A DNA stretch of 64,000 nucleotides from Azorhizobium oxalatiphilum. GTDB lineage: Bacteria; Pseudomonadota; Alphaproteobacteria; Rhizobiales; Xanthobacteraceae. Where the stretch lies: positions 620,001-684,000 of the forward strand of contig NZ_BMCT01000002.1 in NCBI RefSeq assembly GCF_014635325.1. The letters run 5' to 3'. Below the pieces are notes generated by a model. It ran no database searches. It saw nothing but the letters and a program-made list of their open reading frames with translations, and was not told the DNA's origin. Shown here one piece after another: positions 17,652-27,146 of the stretch (positions are counted from its first letter, which is position 1; every line of letters starts with the position of its first letter). Made by a program: the position numbers and the translations under genes.

Positions 17652-19700
17652 ATGAGCAGCACCGCACCCGTCCGCATCGCCGTCGATATCGGTGGCACCT
17701 TCACCGACATCGAGATCCTCGACGCCGGCACCGGCGAAATCCACCAGATGAAGACGCCGAGCACGCCGTCCGATCCCTCCATCGGCCTCATCACCGGCAT
17801 CACCGAGGCTGCCAAGAAATTCGGCTTCTCGCTCGATCAGGTGCAGTACCTGCTGCACGGCACCACCATCGCCACCAACGCCGTTCTGGAGCGCAAGCTG
17901 CCGCTGGGCGCGGTGGTGACGACCGAGGGCTTCGAGGACGTCATGCAGATCGGCCGCCACGGCCGTACCGACGTCTATGCCATCACCGCCTCGCCGCCGG
18001 CCCCGCTGGTGAAGCGCCGTCTCTGCTTCGGCGTGCCGGAGCGCATCGGCGCCGATGGGTCGGTGAAGGCGCCCCTCGACGAAGCGGCCGTCACGGCTCT
18101 CGCCGCCAAGCTGAAGGGTGCGGGCGTGAAGTCGGTGGCCGTGTGCTTCCTGCACGCTTACGCCAACCCGGCCCATGAGCGCCGCACCGGCGAGATCCTG
18201 CGCAACCTTCTGCCGGGCGTCGCCGTCTCGCTCTCGTCCGACATCTCCCCCGAGCTGCGCGAATATGAGCGCATGTCCACCACGGTGCTGAACGCGCTTC
18301 TCGTGCCGGTGGTGCAGACCTACACCGACCGCCTCGCCGGCAAGCTCAAGGAAGAGGTGCCCTCCACGCAGGTCTATCTCGTGCAGTCCAACGGCGGCGT
18401 CTCCGGCCTCGCCAAGGCCGGCCGCGAGCCCGCCCGCCTGCTGCTCTCCGGCCCCTCCGGCGGCGCGGCTGCCGCCAAGCGCCTCGCGGCGGAGCTCTCC
18501 GAGCCCAATCTGGTCGCCGTGGACATGGGCGGCACCAGCTTCGACGTCTCCGTGGTGCATGACGGCGCCGTCTCCATGGTCAATGAGGGCGAGGTGGACG
18601 GCCTGCCTGTGCGCCTGCCCATGATCGAGATGCGCACCATCGGCGCCGGCGGCGGCTCCATCGCCTGGGTTGACGACGGCGGCCGCCTGCGCATCGGCCC
18701 GCACAGCGCCGGCGCCGAGCCCGGCCCGGCCTGCTACGGCCGTGGCGGCCAGCGCCTCACCGTGACCGATGCCAACCTGCTGCTCGGCCGCCTCGACGGC
18801 TCCAGCTTCATGGGCGGCAAGATGGGCCTCGATCGCGCCGCCGCCGCCAAGGCCGCGCAGGACGTGTCCTCCAAGCTCGGCCTCTCGCCAGAAGAAACGG
18901 CGGCCGGCGTCATCGCCGTCACCAATTCCAGCCTTGCCACCGCCACCCGCCTTTCGCTGTTCGAGAAGGGCATGGATCCGGAAGACTTCGCCCTTCTCTC
19001 CTTCGGCGGTGCCGGCGGCGTACACGCCTGCGAAGTGGCCGAGGAACTGGGCATGCGCAAGGTGATCTTCCCCGCCCACGCCTCCACGCTCTCTGCTTGG
19101 GGCATCCTGTGGTCGGACATCACCCACGATTTGTCTTCCACCCAGATCGGCCTGTTCTCGGAGCTGGCTCCCTCGCTGGCGCAGAAGGTGGATGGTCTCG
19201 CGACCGAGGCTCGCCGCTTGCTGGCCGAGGATGGCGTGAGCAACGAGAACTGCGTGCTCGAATGGGCCGTGGACCTGCGCTACGCCGGCCAGGCCTTCGA
19301 CCTGCGCGTGCCGCTGGAGCAGGCTGATTTCTCGGCCAAGGGTGTGGCCGCCGCCACGGAGGCGTTCCACGCCATCCACAAGCAGCGCTTTTCCTATGAC
19401 GAGCCCACCGTGCCGGTTGAGATCGTCTCCCTGCGCCTGACCGCTATCGGCCGTCTCGCCAAGCCCACCCCGGCCCCCGCCGGCACGGGCGCGGCCTCCG
19501 AGCCGAAGACCCGGCAGGTCTATGGCCGCGGCGGCTTCGTAGAGACCAAGGTGTGGACCCGCGAGGCCATCGGCGCCGCAGGCGTGCCCGGCCCCGCCGT
19601 GGTCGAGGAAACCTACACCGCCACCTACCTGCCCGCCGGCTGGACCATCCGCTCCCATGCCTCCGGCGCGCTGATCGCCGAACGCGCGGCCACCCACTGA
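17652..19700 (+). CDS. Hydantoinase/oxoprolinase subunit A (HyuA type)
   Basis: 682 residues. The N-terminal actin-like ATPase signature RIAVDIGGTFTDIE is at 8-21, and the second phosphate/adenosine part is LVAVDMGGTSFDVSVV. It has the full HyuA layout of N-terminal, central and C-terminal domains. With HyuB it makes an ATP-dependent amidohydrolase for five-membered or larger cyclic amides (5-oxoprolinase, N-methylhydantoinase, caprolactamase are known relatives). The substrate cannot be read from sequence. hyuB follows after 21 bases. A long antisense open frame here is a codon-bias shadow. Confidence 0.9.
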   Translation: MSSTAPVRIAVDIGGTFTDIEILDAGTGEIHQMKTPSTPSDPSIGLITGITEAAKKFGFSLDQVQYLLHGTTIATNAVLERKLPLGAVVTTEGFEDVMQIGRHGRTDVYAITASPPAPLVKRRLCFGVPERIGADGSVKAPLDEAAVTALAAKLKGAGVKSVAVCFLHAYANPAHERRTGEILRNLLPGVAVSLSSDISPELREYERMSTTVLNALLVPVVQTYTDRLAGKLKEEVPSTQVYLVQSNGGVSGLAKAGREPARLLLSGPSGGAAAAKRLAAELSEPNLVAVDMGGTSFDVSVVHDGAVSMVNEGEVDGLPVRLPMIEMRTIGAGGGSIAWVDDGGRLRIGPHSAGAEPGPACYGRGGQRLTVTDANLLLGRLDGSSFMGGKMGLDRAAAAKAAQDVSSKLGLSPEETAAGVIAVTNSSLATATRLSLFEKGMDPEDFALLSFGGAGGVHACEVAEELGMRKVIFPAHASTLSAWGILWSDITHDLSSTQIGLFSELAPSLAQKVDGLATEARRLLAEDGVSNENCVLEWAVDLRYAGQAFDLRVPLEQADFSAKGVAAATEAFHAIHKQRFSYDEPTVPVEIVSLRLTAIGRLAKPTPAPAGTGAASEPKTRQVYGRGGFVETKVWTREAIGAAGVPGPAVVEETYTATYLPAGWTIRSHASGALIAERAATH

Positions 19701-19721
19701 TCGCTTCGAAGGACTTTTGTC

Positions 19722-21413
19722 ATGAGCACCATTGATCCCGTCCGCCTCGAGGTGATCCGCAATGCGCTGGTCGCCGCTTCCGAGGAAATGAGCATCACCA
19801 TCTGGCGCACCAGCCGTTCCACCGTGGTGCGTGAGATCCTCGACTTCTCCACCGCCGTCTTCGATGCGCAGGGCCGCAACATCGCCCAGTCCGCCCGCAT
19901 CCCGGTGCATCTGAACTCCATGTCGGACTGCCTCAAGACCATCCTTGAGAAGTACATCCCGCTGGAGACGTGGAACGAAGGCGACGTCATCGTCACCAAC
20001 GATCCCTATGCCGGCGGCCAGCACCTGCCCGACATCCAGACCTTCCGTCCGGTGTTCGTGGACGGTGAGCGCGTCGGCATCGTCGGCACCCTCTGCCACC
20101 ATGTGGACGTGGGCGGCGGCGCCGCAGGCTCCTATTACGCAGCGGCCACCGAGATCTTCCAGGAAGGCATCCGCATCCCGCCGCTGCGCCTCGTGGACAA
20201 GGGCGTGCTGAACACCGGCGTGTTCGAGATGCTGCTCTACAACGTGCGGCAGGCCGACGAGACCCGCGGCGACCTCAACGCCCAGATCGCCGCGCTCGGC
20301 ATCGGCGCGCGGGCTGTCGCGCGCATCGCCAAGAAGTACGGTAACGCCAATCTGTCCGCCGCCATGTCCGCCATCCTCGACGGCTCCGAGCGCATGATGC
20401 GCGCGGCCATCGCGGCTCTGCCGGACGGCACCGCCTCCTTCGTGGAGACGGTGGATGACGACGGCCAGTCCGACACCCCGATCCGGCTCGAAATCGCGAT
20501 CACCAAAAAGGGCGACACCATCTCGCTCGACTTCACCGGCTCCAGCCCGCAGGTGCGTGGCCCGGTGAACAACACGCCGGCCATGACCTGCTCGGCGGTC
20601 TATTACGCGCTGCTGGCTGCGCTCGGCTCGGACATTCCGGCCAATTCCGGCTGCTATCGTCCGGTGAGCGTGAACCTGCCGGTGGGCAGCGTGGTGAACG
20701 CCCAGTTCCCTGCCCCGGTGGTGGGCCGCATGGTGGTGAACCACCGCATCGCCACCTGCGTGTTCGGCGCGCTGGCGCAGATCGCGCCGGAGCGGATTCC
20801 GGCGGCCTATTACGCCATCTCCTACGTCTATGCGGTCTCACTGGTGAAGCCGGACGCCAAGCGTCAGGTCTATTTCGATATCGAAGTCGGCGGCTGGGGC
20901 GGCCATGCGGGTGGCGACGGCGCGAGCGCGCTCTCCTGCGGCCTGCACAACAACACCAACGCGCCCATCGAGATGGTGGAGGCCAAGTATCCGGTGACCT
21001 TCACCCGCTACGGCCTGCTGCCGGATTCCGGCGGCGCGGGCGAACATCGTGGTGGCCTCGGCCTCGTGCGCGAGTTCCGGCTGGAGGGTGCGGATGGCAC
21101 GCTCTCGACCAATTTCGAGCGCTTCCGCTTCCCGCCCTACGGCATCAAGGGCGGCCAGCCCGGCTCGCTCTCCTCCACCACCGTCACCCATAAGGACGGC
21201 AGCACGCACAGCCTGAACTCCAAGGTCTCCGGCGTGCCGCTGGCCTCCGGTGATCTCGTGACCATCAAGACCTCCGGCGGTGGCGGCTTCGGCAAGCCGG
21301 AGAACCGCGACCCGGATCTGTTGAAGGAAGACCTCGCTGAGGGACTTGTGACGGCGGAAGCCGCCCACACGCTCTATAAGGCGGTCTCCCCACAGAAGGA
21401 TGTCGCAGCATGA
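19722..21413 (+). CDS. Hydantoinase/oxoprolinase subunit B (HyuB type)
   Basis: 563 residues, a normal HyuB length. Typical blocks are PVRLEVIRNALVAASEEMS at the start, GDVIVTNDPYAGGQHLPDI (metal-binding Asp/His region), GFVDVGG-like VDVGGGAAGS, and the closing glycine-rich TIKTSGGGGFGKP. It supplies the metal-dependent half of the ATP-driven amidohydrolase. GAAGGA precedes ATG 19722. Its stop overlaps the start of the Ldh-type gene (ATGAGC), so the three are translationally linked. Confidence 0.9.
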   Translation: MSTIDPVRLEVIRNALVAASEEMSITIWRTSRSTVVREILDFSTAVFDAQGRNIAQSARIPVHLNSMSDCLKTILEKYIPLETWNEGDVIVTNDPYAGGQHLPDIQTFRPVFVDGERVGIVGTLCHHVDVGGGAAGSYYAAATEIFQEGIRIPPLRLVDKGVLNTGVFEMLLYNVRQADETRGDLNAQIAALGIGARAVARIAKKYGNANLSAAMSAILDGSERMMRAAIAALPDGTASFVETVDDDGQSDTPIRLEIAITKKGDTISLDFTGSSPQVRGPVNNTPAMTCSAVYYALLAALGSDIPANSGCYRPVSVNLPVGSVVNAQFPAPVVGRMVVNHRIATCVFGALAQIAPERIPAAYYAISYVYAVSLVKPDAKRQVYFDIEVGGWGGHAGGDGASALSCGLHNNTNAPIEMVEAKYPVTFTRYGLLPDSGGAGEHRGGLGLVREFRLEGADGTLSTNFERFRFPPYGIKGGQPGSLSSTTVTHKDGSTHSLNSKVSGVPLASGDLVTIKTSGGGGFGKPENRDPDLLKEDLAEGLVTAEAAHTLYKAVSPQKDVAA

Positions 21414-22438
21414 GCGCCCCCTCCTCCGTTCCGATGGTCGCCCTCACCCTGAAAGAGGTTGAGGACCTGACCCTCGCCACGTTGCGCGCCAGCGGCGTGA
21501 ACGAAACCAATGCCCGCTCGGTCACGGACTCGGTGGTGGCGGCAGAAGCAGAGGGCGTGCATAGCCACGGCCTCGCCCGCCTGCCCACCTATTGCGCCCA
21601 TGCCAAGGTCGGCAAGATCGACGGCAAGGCCACGCCCAGCCATTCGCGGCCCAAGCCCGGCCTCGTGCGGGTGGATGCGGCGGACGGCTTCGCCCATCCG
21701 GCCATCGACCTCGGCCTGCCGACCCTGTTCGAGGCGGCAAAGTCCCAGGGCATCGCCGCGCTGGCTGTCACCAACAGCTACAATTGCGGCGTGGTGGGCT
21801 ATCACGTGGAGCGCATTGCCAAGGCTGGTTTCATGGCTCTGGGCTTCGTGAATGCCCCGGCCTCCATCGCCCCCGTGGGCGGGACGAAGCCGGTGTTCGG
21901 CACCAACCCCATCGCCTTCGCCGTGCCGCGTGCCGGCGAGGATCCGCTGGTGCTCGACCAGTCCTCCAGCGTGATCGCCAAGAGCGAGCTGATCGTCCAT
22001 GACCAGCGCGGCGAGAAAATCCCGCTCGGTTGGGCTCTGGACAAGGACGGACAGCCCACCACCGACCCCAAGGCGGGGCTGAATGGCGGAACCATGGTGC
22101 CCTCCGGCGGTCACAAGGGCGCGGGCCTCGCGCTCATCGTGGAGATGTTCGCGGCGTGGCTTACCCACGCCAGCCTGTCCATCGATGCGTCCTCCTTCGC
22201 GGATAACGTCGGCGGTTCGCCACGCACGGGGCAGTTCTTCATCGCGGTCGATCCCGGCCCGCTGGCCGGGCCGGACGCAGGCGCTCGCCTCGCCCATCTG
22301 TTCGCGGCCATCGTGGATCAGGAAGGGGCGCGCCTGCCCGGAACCCGCCGCGCGGCCGCGCGCATCCGCACGGCGAAGGACGGTGTGACCATTCCGAAGG
22401 CGCTGGCTGAAAAGCTGCAGGCCATCGCGGTCGGCTGA
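21410..22438 (+). CDS. Ldh/malate dehydrogenase-like NAD(P)H oxidoreductase
   Basis: 342 residues of the LDH2/MDH2 family (YlbC/ComC/DpkA type), not the Rossmann lactate dehydrogenases. The family motif around the active His is HSHGLARLPTYC, followed by the domain-typical PVGGTKPVFGTNPIAFAVPR and GHKGAGLALIVEMFA. Members reduce 2-oxoacids or cyclic imines such as delta1-piperideine-2-carboxylate. It is coupled to hyuB by an ATGA overlap, so it probably handles a downstream 2-oxo or imino acid. A strong terminator follows. Confidence 0.87.
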   Translation: MSAPSSVPMVALTLKEVEDLTLATLRASGVNETNARSVTDSVVAAEAEGVHSHGLARLPTYCAHAKVGKIDGKATPSHSRPKPGLVRVDAADGFAHPAIDLGLPTLFEAAKSQGIAALAVTNSYNCGVVGYHVERIAKAGFMALGFVNAPASIAPVGGTKPVFGTNPIAFAVPRAGEDPLVLDQSSSVIAKSELIVHDQRGEKIPLGWALDKDGQPTTDPKAGLNGGTMVPSGGHKGAGLALIVEMFAAWLTHASLSIDASSFADNVGGSPRTGQFFIAVDPGPLAGPDAGARLAHLFAAIVDQEGARLPGTRRAAARIRTAKDGVTIPKALAEKLQAIAVG

Positions 22439-22461
22439 GACGCGCACGGAGCTGAAACGAC

Positions 22462-22493
22462 AACGGCCCGGAACAGCACTGTTCCGGGCCGTT
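22462..22493. terminator. Strong bidirectional terminator
   Basis: AACGGCCCGGAACAG (22462-22476) pairs with CTGTTCCGGGCCGTT (22479-22493): a 15-bp perfect inverted repeat with a very short loop. TTT follows on the plus strand. It separates the HyuAB cluster from the convergent SDR gene. Confidence 0.85.
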
Positions 22494-22507
22494 TCTGCGG
22501 GGGGCAG

Positions 22508-23278
22508 TCAGCGCGCGGTGAAGCCGCCGTCCACCGGCAAGGCCACGCCGGTGACAAAGGAGGCGTCATCGGAGGCCAGCCACAGCACGGCGTGCGCCAC
22601 TTCCTCGGCCTTGCACAGCCGGCCCATGGGCACGGCGGTCATCATCTTGGCCTCGTTGGCCGCCGCCTCCTCGGCCACGCCGGAACGGCCGGTGAAACCC
22701 AGCTTCATGGGCGTGTCGGCAAGACCGGGGCACACCACATTGACCCGGACCCCATCCGCCGCGAAGCGCTGGGCGAGCGACTTGGTGAGACCCACAACCG
22801 CGAACTTCGCAGCGGAATAGATGGGGCTGAACATGGAGCCCACCAGCCCCGACACGGAAGAGGTAAAGACGATGGAGCCGCCACCGCGCTTGCGCATGTG
22901 GGCGATCACCTCGCCTGCCGCCAGCGTGGCCGAGGTGACGTTGAGTGCGATGGCCGTGTCATAGGCCGCAAGATCGAGATCCTCGATGCCGCCCGGCCCA
23001 GGCGTGCCGGCATGCGCCCACAGAATGTCGATGCCGCCAAGCTTCTCTGCCGCCGCATGGATGGAGGACTTCGCCGCCTCGGCTTGCGAGAGGTCCGCCT
23101 CGATGGTGACGATGTCGTGGCCCTTGGCCTTCATGTCGGCGGCGAGCTGGGCGAGGGCTGCGGCATTCACATCCACCGCCGCCACCCGCGCGCCCTCGCG
23201 CAGGAACAGATCCACCCCGGCGCGGCCCATGCCCGATGCGGCCGCCGTTACGACGACGAGCTTGTTTGCGAGACGCAT
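22508..23278 (-). CDS. SDR-family oxidoreductase
   Basis: 256 residues, classical short-chain dehydrogenase. The nucleotide-binding TAAASGMGRAG is near 12-22. The catalytic Ser is in FTSSVSGLVGS and the catalytic pair is YSAAK. The end ASFVTGVALPVDGGF is typical of 3-oxoacyl- or sugar-alcohol-type SDRs. Asp at the end of the second strand (AAVDVN) suggests NAD preference. GAGGAAA precedes the ATG. It follows the aldehyde dehydrogenase on the same strand with a 24-base gap: together they could oxidise an alcohol to an acid. Confidence 0.88.
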   Translation of the reverse strand: MRLANKLVVVTAAASGMGRAGVDLFLREGARVAAVDVNAAALAQLAADMKAKGHDIVTIEADLSQAEAAKSSIHAAAEKLGGIDILWAHAGTPGPGGIEDLDLAAYDTAIALNVTSATLAAGEVIAHMRKRGGGSIVFTSSVSGLVGSMFSPIYSAAKFAVVGLTKSLAQRFAADGVRVNVVCPGLADTPMKLGFTGRSGVAEEAAANEAKMMTAVPMGRLCKAEEVAHAVLWLASDDASFVTGVALPVDGGFTAR

Positions 23279-23302
23279 TGTCGTTTCCTCTTGTCGTTGT
23301 GC

Positions 23303-24805
23303 TCAATTGGCGTAGGCGTCGGGGAAGCGGCCCGTGGTGCTCATCACGGTGGTGCGCGTGTCAAGATAGGCATCCAGCGCCTCGATGCCGTTCTCGCGCC
23401 CCCACCCGCTGGCCTTGAAGCCGCCATAGGGCGTGGACCAGCGGATGAAGCGATAGGTGTTCACCCACACCATGCCCGCCTTGATCTTCGCGGAGACGCG
23501 GTGGGCGCGGCCGATATCCTGCGTCCACAAGCCGGCCGTGAGGCCGTAGGTGGTATCGTTGGCGATGGAGACGGCTTCCTCCTCCTCGTCGAAGGGAATG
23601 AGTGCCGCCACCGGCCCGAAAATCTCCTCGCGAGCGATGCGCATGGCATTGGTGACACCGCCGAACACGGTGGGCTGCACGAAATAGCCATTGCCATAGG
23701 CCCCGCCGGAGAGCCGCTCGCCGCCCGCCACCAGTTCGGCGCCTTCGCCCTTGCCGATGTCGATATAGGAGAGCGTCTTGGCGAGTTGCTCCTCATGGGC
23801 CTGCGGCCCCATATGGGTAGCCTCATCCAGCGGCTGGCCCACACGCACCTGCTTTGCCCGTTCGCGGAATGCTTCCAGCACCCGGTTATAGACCGGCCGC
23901 TGCACCAGCACGCGCGAACCCAGCGCACAGCTCTGGCCGCACAGGGTCCAGGCAGAATTGGTGGCGGCGTTCAGCGCCTGCTCAATGTCCGCATCGGCGA
24001 AGATGATGTGGGGAGACTTGCCGCCAAGCTCGAAGGTGAAACGCTTCATGGTCTCAGCCCCGGTGCGCAGGATCGCCTTGGCGGTCGATCCCTCGCCCGT
24101 GAAGGCGATCTTGTCCACGCCCGGATGGGCCACGAGATATTCGCCCGCACCATCCTTGCCGAAGCCCGGCACCACATTGACCACGCCCGGCGGGAAGCCT
24201 GCCTGTTCGATGATACGGCCCAGCTCCAGCGACGTCACCGGCGTCTGCTCGGCAGGCTTGAGCACCACGGTGCAGCCGGCGGCGAGCGCCGGACCGAGCT
24301 TCCAGGCGGCGGCCATCAGCGGCACGTTCCAAGGGGTGATGGCCGCCACCACACCCACCGGCACGCGGCTGGTGAAGATGTGCACACTGTCATCGAAAGG
24401 GATCGTGCGACCTGCGCCCTTGTCGGCCAGCGAGGCCCACCAGTGATAGCCATGGGTGTGGCCGGAGATGTCGGCACGGGCTTCCCGCAGGGCGCGGCCG
24501 GAATCGCGGGTTTCCAGCACCGCGAGGTCGCCGGCCCGATCCCGGTAGAGATCGGCGAAGCGGCGCATGATGGCGGCACGCTCATGGCCGGGCATCCGGC
24601 CCCACGGCCCTTCCAGCGCGGTGCGGGCGGCGGCAACCGCCTTGTCGATATCACGGCGGCCGCCATAGGCCACCGTGGCCCACGGCTGCCCGGTGGCGGG
24701 CTCGATGCTCTCGATCATGCCGCCATCCTCCGGCGCGACCCATGCGCCGCCGATGAAGAGATTCTCGTAACGGACGCGTTCGATGGAGCGAAGCGCAACG
24801 GTCAT
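23303..24805 (-). CDS. Aldehyde dehydrogenase family protein
   Basis: 500 residues, normal for NAD(P)-dependent aldehyde dehydrogenases. The catalytic Cys is in LCGQSCALGSR and the general-base Glu in TFELGGKSP. The oxyanion Asn region is ITPWNVPL, and the C-terminal NTYRFIRWSTPYGGFKASG is intact. Start chosen at ATG 24805 with GGAGG upstream; the frame is open 23 codons further. It is the middle gene of an SDR-ALDH-binding-protein group, read away from the IclR regulator. Substrate unknown. Confidence 0.9.
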   Translation of the reverse strand: MTVALRSIERVRYENLFIGGAWVAPEDGGMIESIEPATGQPWATVAYGGRRDIDKAVAAARTALEGPWGRMPGHERAAIMRRFADLYRDRAGDLAVLETRDSGRALREARADISGHTHGYHWWASLADKGAGRTIPFDDSVHIFTSRVPVGVVAAITPWNVPLMAAAWKLGPALAAGCTVVLKPAEQTPVTSLELGRIIEQAGFPPGVVNVVPGFGKDGAGEYLVAHPGVDKIAFTGEGSTAKAILRTGAETMKRFTFELGGKSPHIIFADADIEQALNAATNSAWTLCGQSCALGSRVLVQRPVYNRVLEAFRERAKQVRVGQPLDEATHMGPQAHEEQLAKTLSYIDIGKGEGAELVAGGERLSGGAYGNGYFVQPTVFGGVTNAMRIAREEIFGPVAALIPFDEEEEAVSIANDTTYGLTAGLWTQDIGRAHRVSAKIKAGMVWVNTYRFIRWSTPYGGFKASGWGRENGIEALDAYLDTRTTVMSTTGRFPDAYAN

Positions 24806-24877
24806 GCGGCCTCCGGTCAAGTCTTTCAGGGAATGGGAGTGAAGGATGGCGGGCCGCGCATCGGCGGCCCGCACGGG

Positions 24878-26122
24878 TCACTTCACCATCGGGCAGTCGC
24901 CGTCCTTGAGCGGACGGAAGGCGCGGTCGCCGGGGATGGTGTCGAGCACCTTGTAGTAATCGTACGGGCGCTTGGATTCCGCTGGGGTTTTCACCTCCAC
25001 CAGCATCATGTCGTGCAGAACACGACCGTCCTCGCGTAGCTGTGTCTTGCCGAACAGCGGATCATCAAAGGCGCCCATCTCGCGCATGGCCTTCACGACG
25101 GCTACGCCATCCTTGGGCGAGCCCACCTTCGCCACCGCCGTGAGATAGGCCAGTGTCGCGGAATAGGCACCCGCCTGGTTCATGGTCGGCATGCGGCCAT
25201 TGTTGCGCTTGGCATAGCGCTCGCCGAAGGCGCGGGTCTTGTCGTTGAGATCCCAATAGAAGCCCGTGGTGAGGCGCAGGCCCTGCGCATCCTTGAGGCC
25301 GAGCGAATGGATGTCGGACAGGAACAGCAGCATGCCGGCGAGCTTCTGTCCGCCCTGCACGATACCGAACTCGGCCGACTGCTTGATGGCGGCAATGGTG
25401 TCGCCACCGGCATTGGTGAGCGCCACGATCTGCGCGCCGGACGACTGGGCCTGCACCAGATAGGAGGAAAAATCCTTCGTATCCACGGGATGCCGGACAC
25501 TGCCCATCACCTGCCCGCCATCCGCCTTCACCACGGCGGAAGCGTCGCGTTCCAGCGAATGGCCGAGGGCGAAGTCGGCGGTGATGAAGAACCATTTCTT
25601 GCCACCCGCGCGGGTGATGGCATCCGCCGTGCCGTGGGCCAGCGCCCACGTGTCATAGGTCCAGTGCACGGAATTGGGGGTGCAGGATTTGCCTGTCAGG
25701 TCCGAGGTGCCGGAGGCAGTGAACAAGGCGACCTTGTTCTTCTCCTTCACCAGCGGAGCGATGGCGAGAGAGATGGCGCTGGTGGGCAGGTCCACCAGCA
25801 CGTCCACGCCATCGGTGTCGAACCACTTGCGTGCGATGGAGCTGGAGACATCCGGCTTGTTCTGGGCGTCCGCCGCCACGACCTCGATGTCGAAGCCGGC
25901 CGCCTCGGGCCGCTTCCTGAAATCCTCGACCGCCATTCTCGTGGCTTCAGTGGCACCGGGCCCGCCGATGTCCGAGAAGATGCCGGACATGTCGGCAAGC
26001 ACGCCGATCTTCACTGGCGTGCCAGCAAAAGCGGGCGCCACCGACAATGGCGCGACCAGCGCGGACAACGCGACGGCAGACAAGGCAAAGGCCCGGCTGC
26101 GCAGAGCAGTCGACAGGGACAT
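24878..26122 (-). CDS. Branched-chain amino acid-type periplasmic binding protein, orphan
   Basis: 414 residues, Peripla_BP_6 / LivJ-like. The signal peptide is ALRSRAFALSAVALSALVAP..APAFA, and the mature start VKIGVLADMSGIFSDIGGPG is typical. GGGAGGAG precedes ATG 26122. No LivHMGF permease or ATPase genes are nearby, so it must share a distant transporter or act in sensing. It is the first gene of the ALDH-SDR group and is divergent from the IclR gene. Related proteins bind aromatic and other acids as well as amino acids. Confidence 0.88.
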   Translation of the reverse strand: MSLSTALRSRAFALSAVALSALVAPLSVAPAFAGTPVKIGVLADMSGIFSDIGGPGATEATRMAVEDFRKRPEAAGFDIEVVAADAQNKPDVSSSIARKWFDTDGVDVLVDLPTSAISLAIAPLVKEKNKVALFTASGTSDLTGKSCTPNSVHWTYDTWALAHGTADAITRAGGKKWFFITADFALGHSLERDASAVVKADGGQVMGSVRHPVDTKDFSSYLVQAQSSGAQIVALTNAGGDTIAAIKQSAEFGIVQGGQKLAGMLLFLSDIHSLGLKDAQGLRLTTGFYWDLNDKTRAFGERYAKRNNGRMPTMNQAGAYSATLAYLTAVAKVGSPKDGVAVVKAMREMGAFDDPLFGKTQLREDGRVLHDMMLVEVKTPAESKRPYDYYKVLDTIPGDRAFRPLKDGDCPMVK

Positions 26123-26402
26123 GGGCTCCTCCCAGAGCGTGGAACATTTGGATTCCGCACCATGGGCCGCTGACGGGTCCCTTGAAGGGTGTCGGTCCAA
26201 TGTCTCTATTTATGAATTTAGAAGACCCGTATATGAATTTTACGTCAAGCGCTTTTTGATAGGCGCTGCGTCGCAGGCGGCTTCACCCGCCGAAGAATTG
26301 AGCTATCAACGGACCATATGCCCGCCGGAAACCGGCGATGCGACACGGACAGGACAAGGCAGAGCGCGTGCGGGGATGCATGCGGACGTCAGGCAGGATC
26401 GA

Positions 26403-27146
26403 ATGCTGGTCAAGCAGGCAGCCAACGTAGTGGAACTGATGGAGTATTTCGCCCGCCGCAAACGTCCGGCGACCATGGCGGAGATTTCGGACGATCTCGG
26501 CTGGCCACGCTCCAGCACCTTCAATCTTGTAGGCACGCTGGCCGAAAAGGGCTGGCTCTACGAGCCACGCGCACGGGGCGGATATTATCCGAGCCCGCGC
26601 TGGCTGGCGCTCGCCCGGATCGTGTCCGATGCGGAACCCCTGCCCGAGGCCGCGCATGCATTGGTCGCGCGGGTGGCCGAAGAGACCGGCGAGACCACCG
26701 CCATCGGAGCCTTGGCTGGCACCTCGGCCATATTCCTCGCCGTGGCGGAATCCCGCCATCCCGTGCGCTATTTCGCGGAAGTGGGCGACCGGGTGCCCGT
26801 CTATGCCGCCTCGGTGGGACGGGCGATTCTCGCGCAATTATCCGCGCAGGAGCGGCAGGCGCTTTATCGGCGGATCAGTTTCGAGGCATTTTCGGGCACC
26901 ACGCCCGTTTCGGCTCAGGCCGTGGAGGCAGAAATCGCGGCTGCCGTGGAACGCGGCTACCATCAAAGCTCATCCGAGTTCGTTCCCGATCTCGCCGGCG
27001 TGGCCCTACCCCTGCCGCTTGGCGAACGCCGCCTCTCCATCGTGGTCGCCGGCCCCACGTCGCGCTGTCTCGAACGGCGCCCCCTGACAGCACGCCTCAT
27101 GCAGGAGGCCGTGGCCTCCTTCACCAAGGCATTTGGCGGTTCCTAG
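26403..27146 (+). CDS. IclR-family transcriptional regulator
   Basis: 247 residues from ATG 26403 (an ATG at 26376 is also possible). N-terminal winged HTH: VVELMEYFARRKRPATMAEISDDLGWPRSSTFNLVGTLAEKGWL. The C-terminal effector domain is the usual GAF-like IclR domain (YAASVGRAILAQL; ALPLPLGERRLSIVVAGP). It is divergent from the binding protein-ALDH-SDR genes, which it probably controls; the 280 bases between them hold the operator but I see no clear palindrome. Its TAG stop (27144-27146) is part of a repeat element. Confidence 0.86.
   Translation: MLVKQAANVVELMEYFARRKRPATMAEISDDLGWPRSSTFNLVGTLAEKGWLYEPRARGGYYPSPRWLALARIVSDAEPLPEAAHALVARVAEETGETTAIGALAGTSAIFLAVAESRHPVRYFAEVGDRVPVYAASVGRAILAQLSAQERQALYRRISFEAFSGTTPVSAQAVEAEIAAAVERGYHQSSSEFVPDLAGVALPLPLGERRLSIVVAGPTSRCLERRPLTARLMQEAVASFTKAFGGS

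Noticed and set aside
17610-20744. A 1044-codon open frame on the minus strand opposite hyuA/hyuB
   Set aside because: Codon-bias shadow of strongly coding plus-strand genes; low-complexity, His/Gly/Arg-rich translation without any domain.
22592-25039. An 815-codon plus-strand frame opposite the SDR and aldehyde dehydrogenase genes
   Set aside because: The minus-strand proteins have intact family motifs throughout; the antisense translation is His/Arg/Gly-rich and domain-free.
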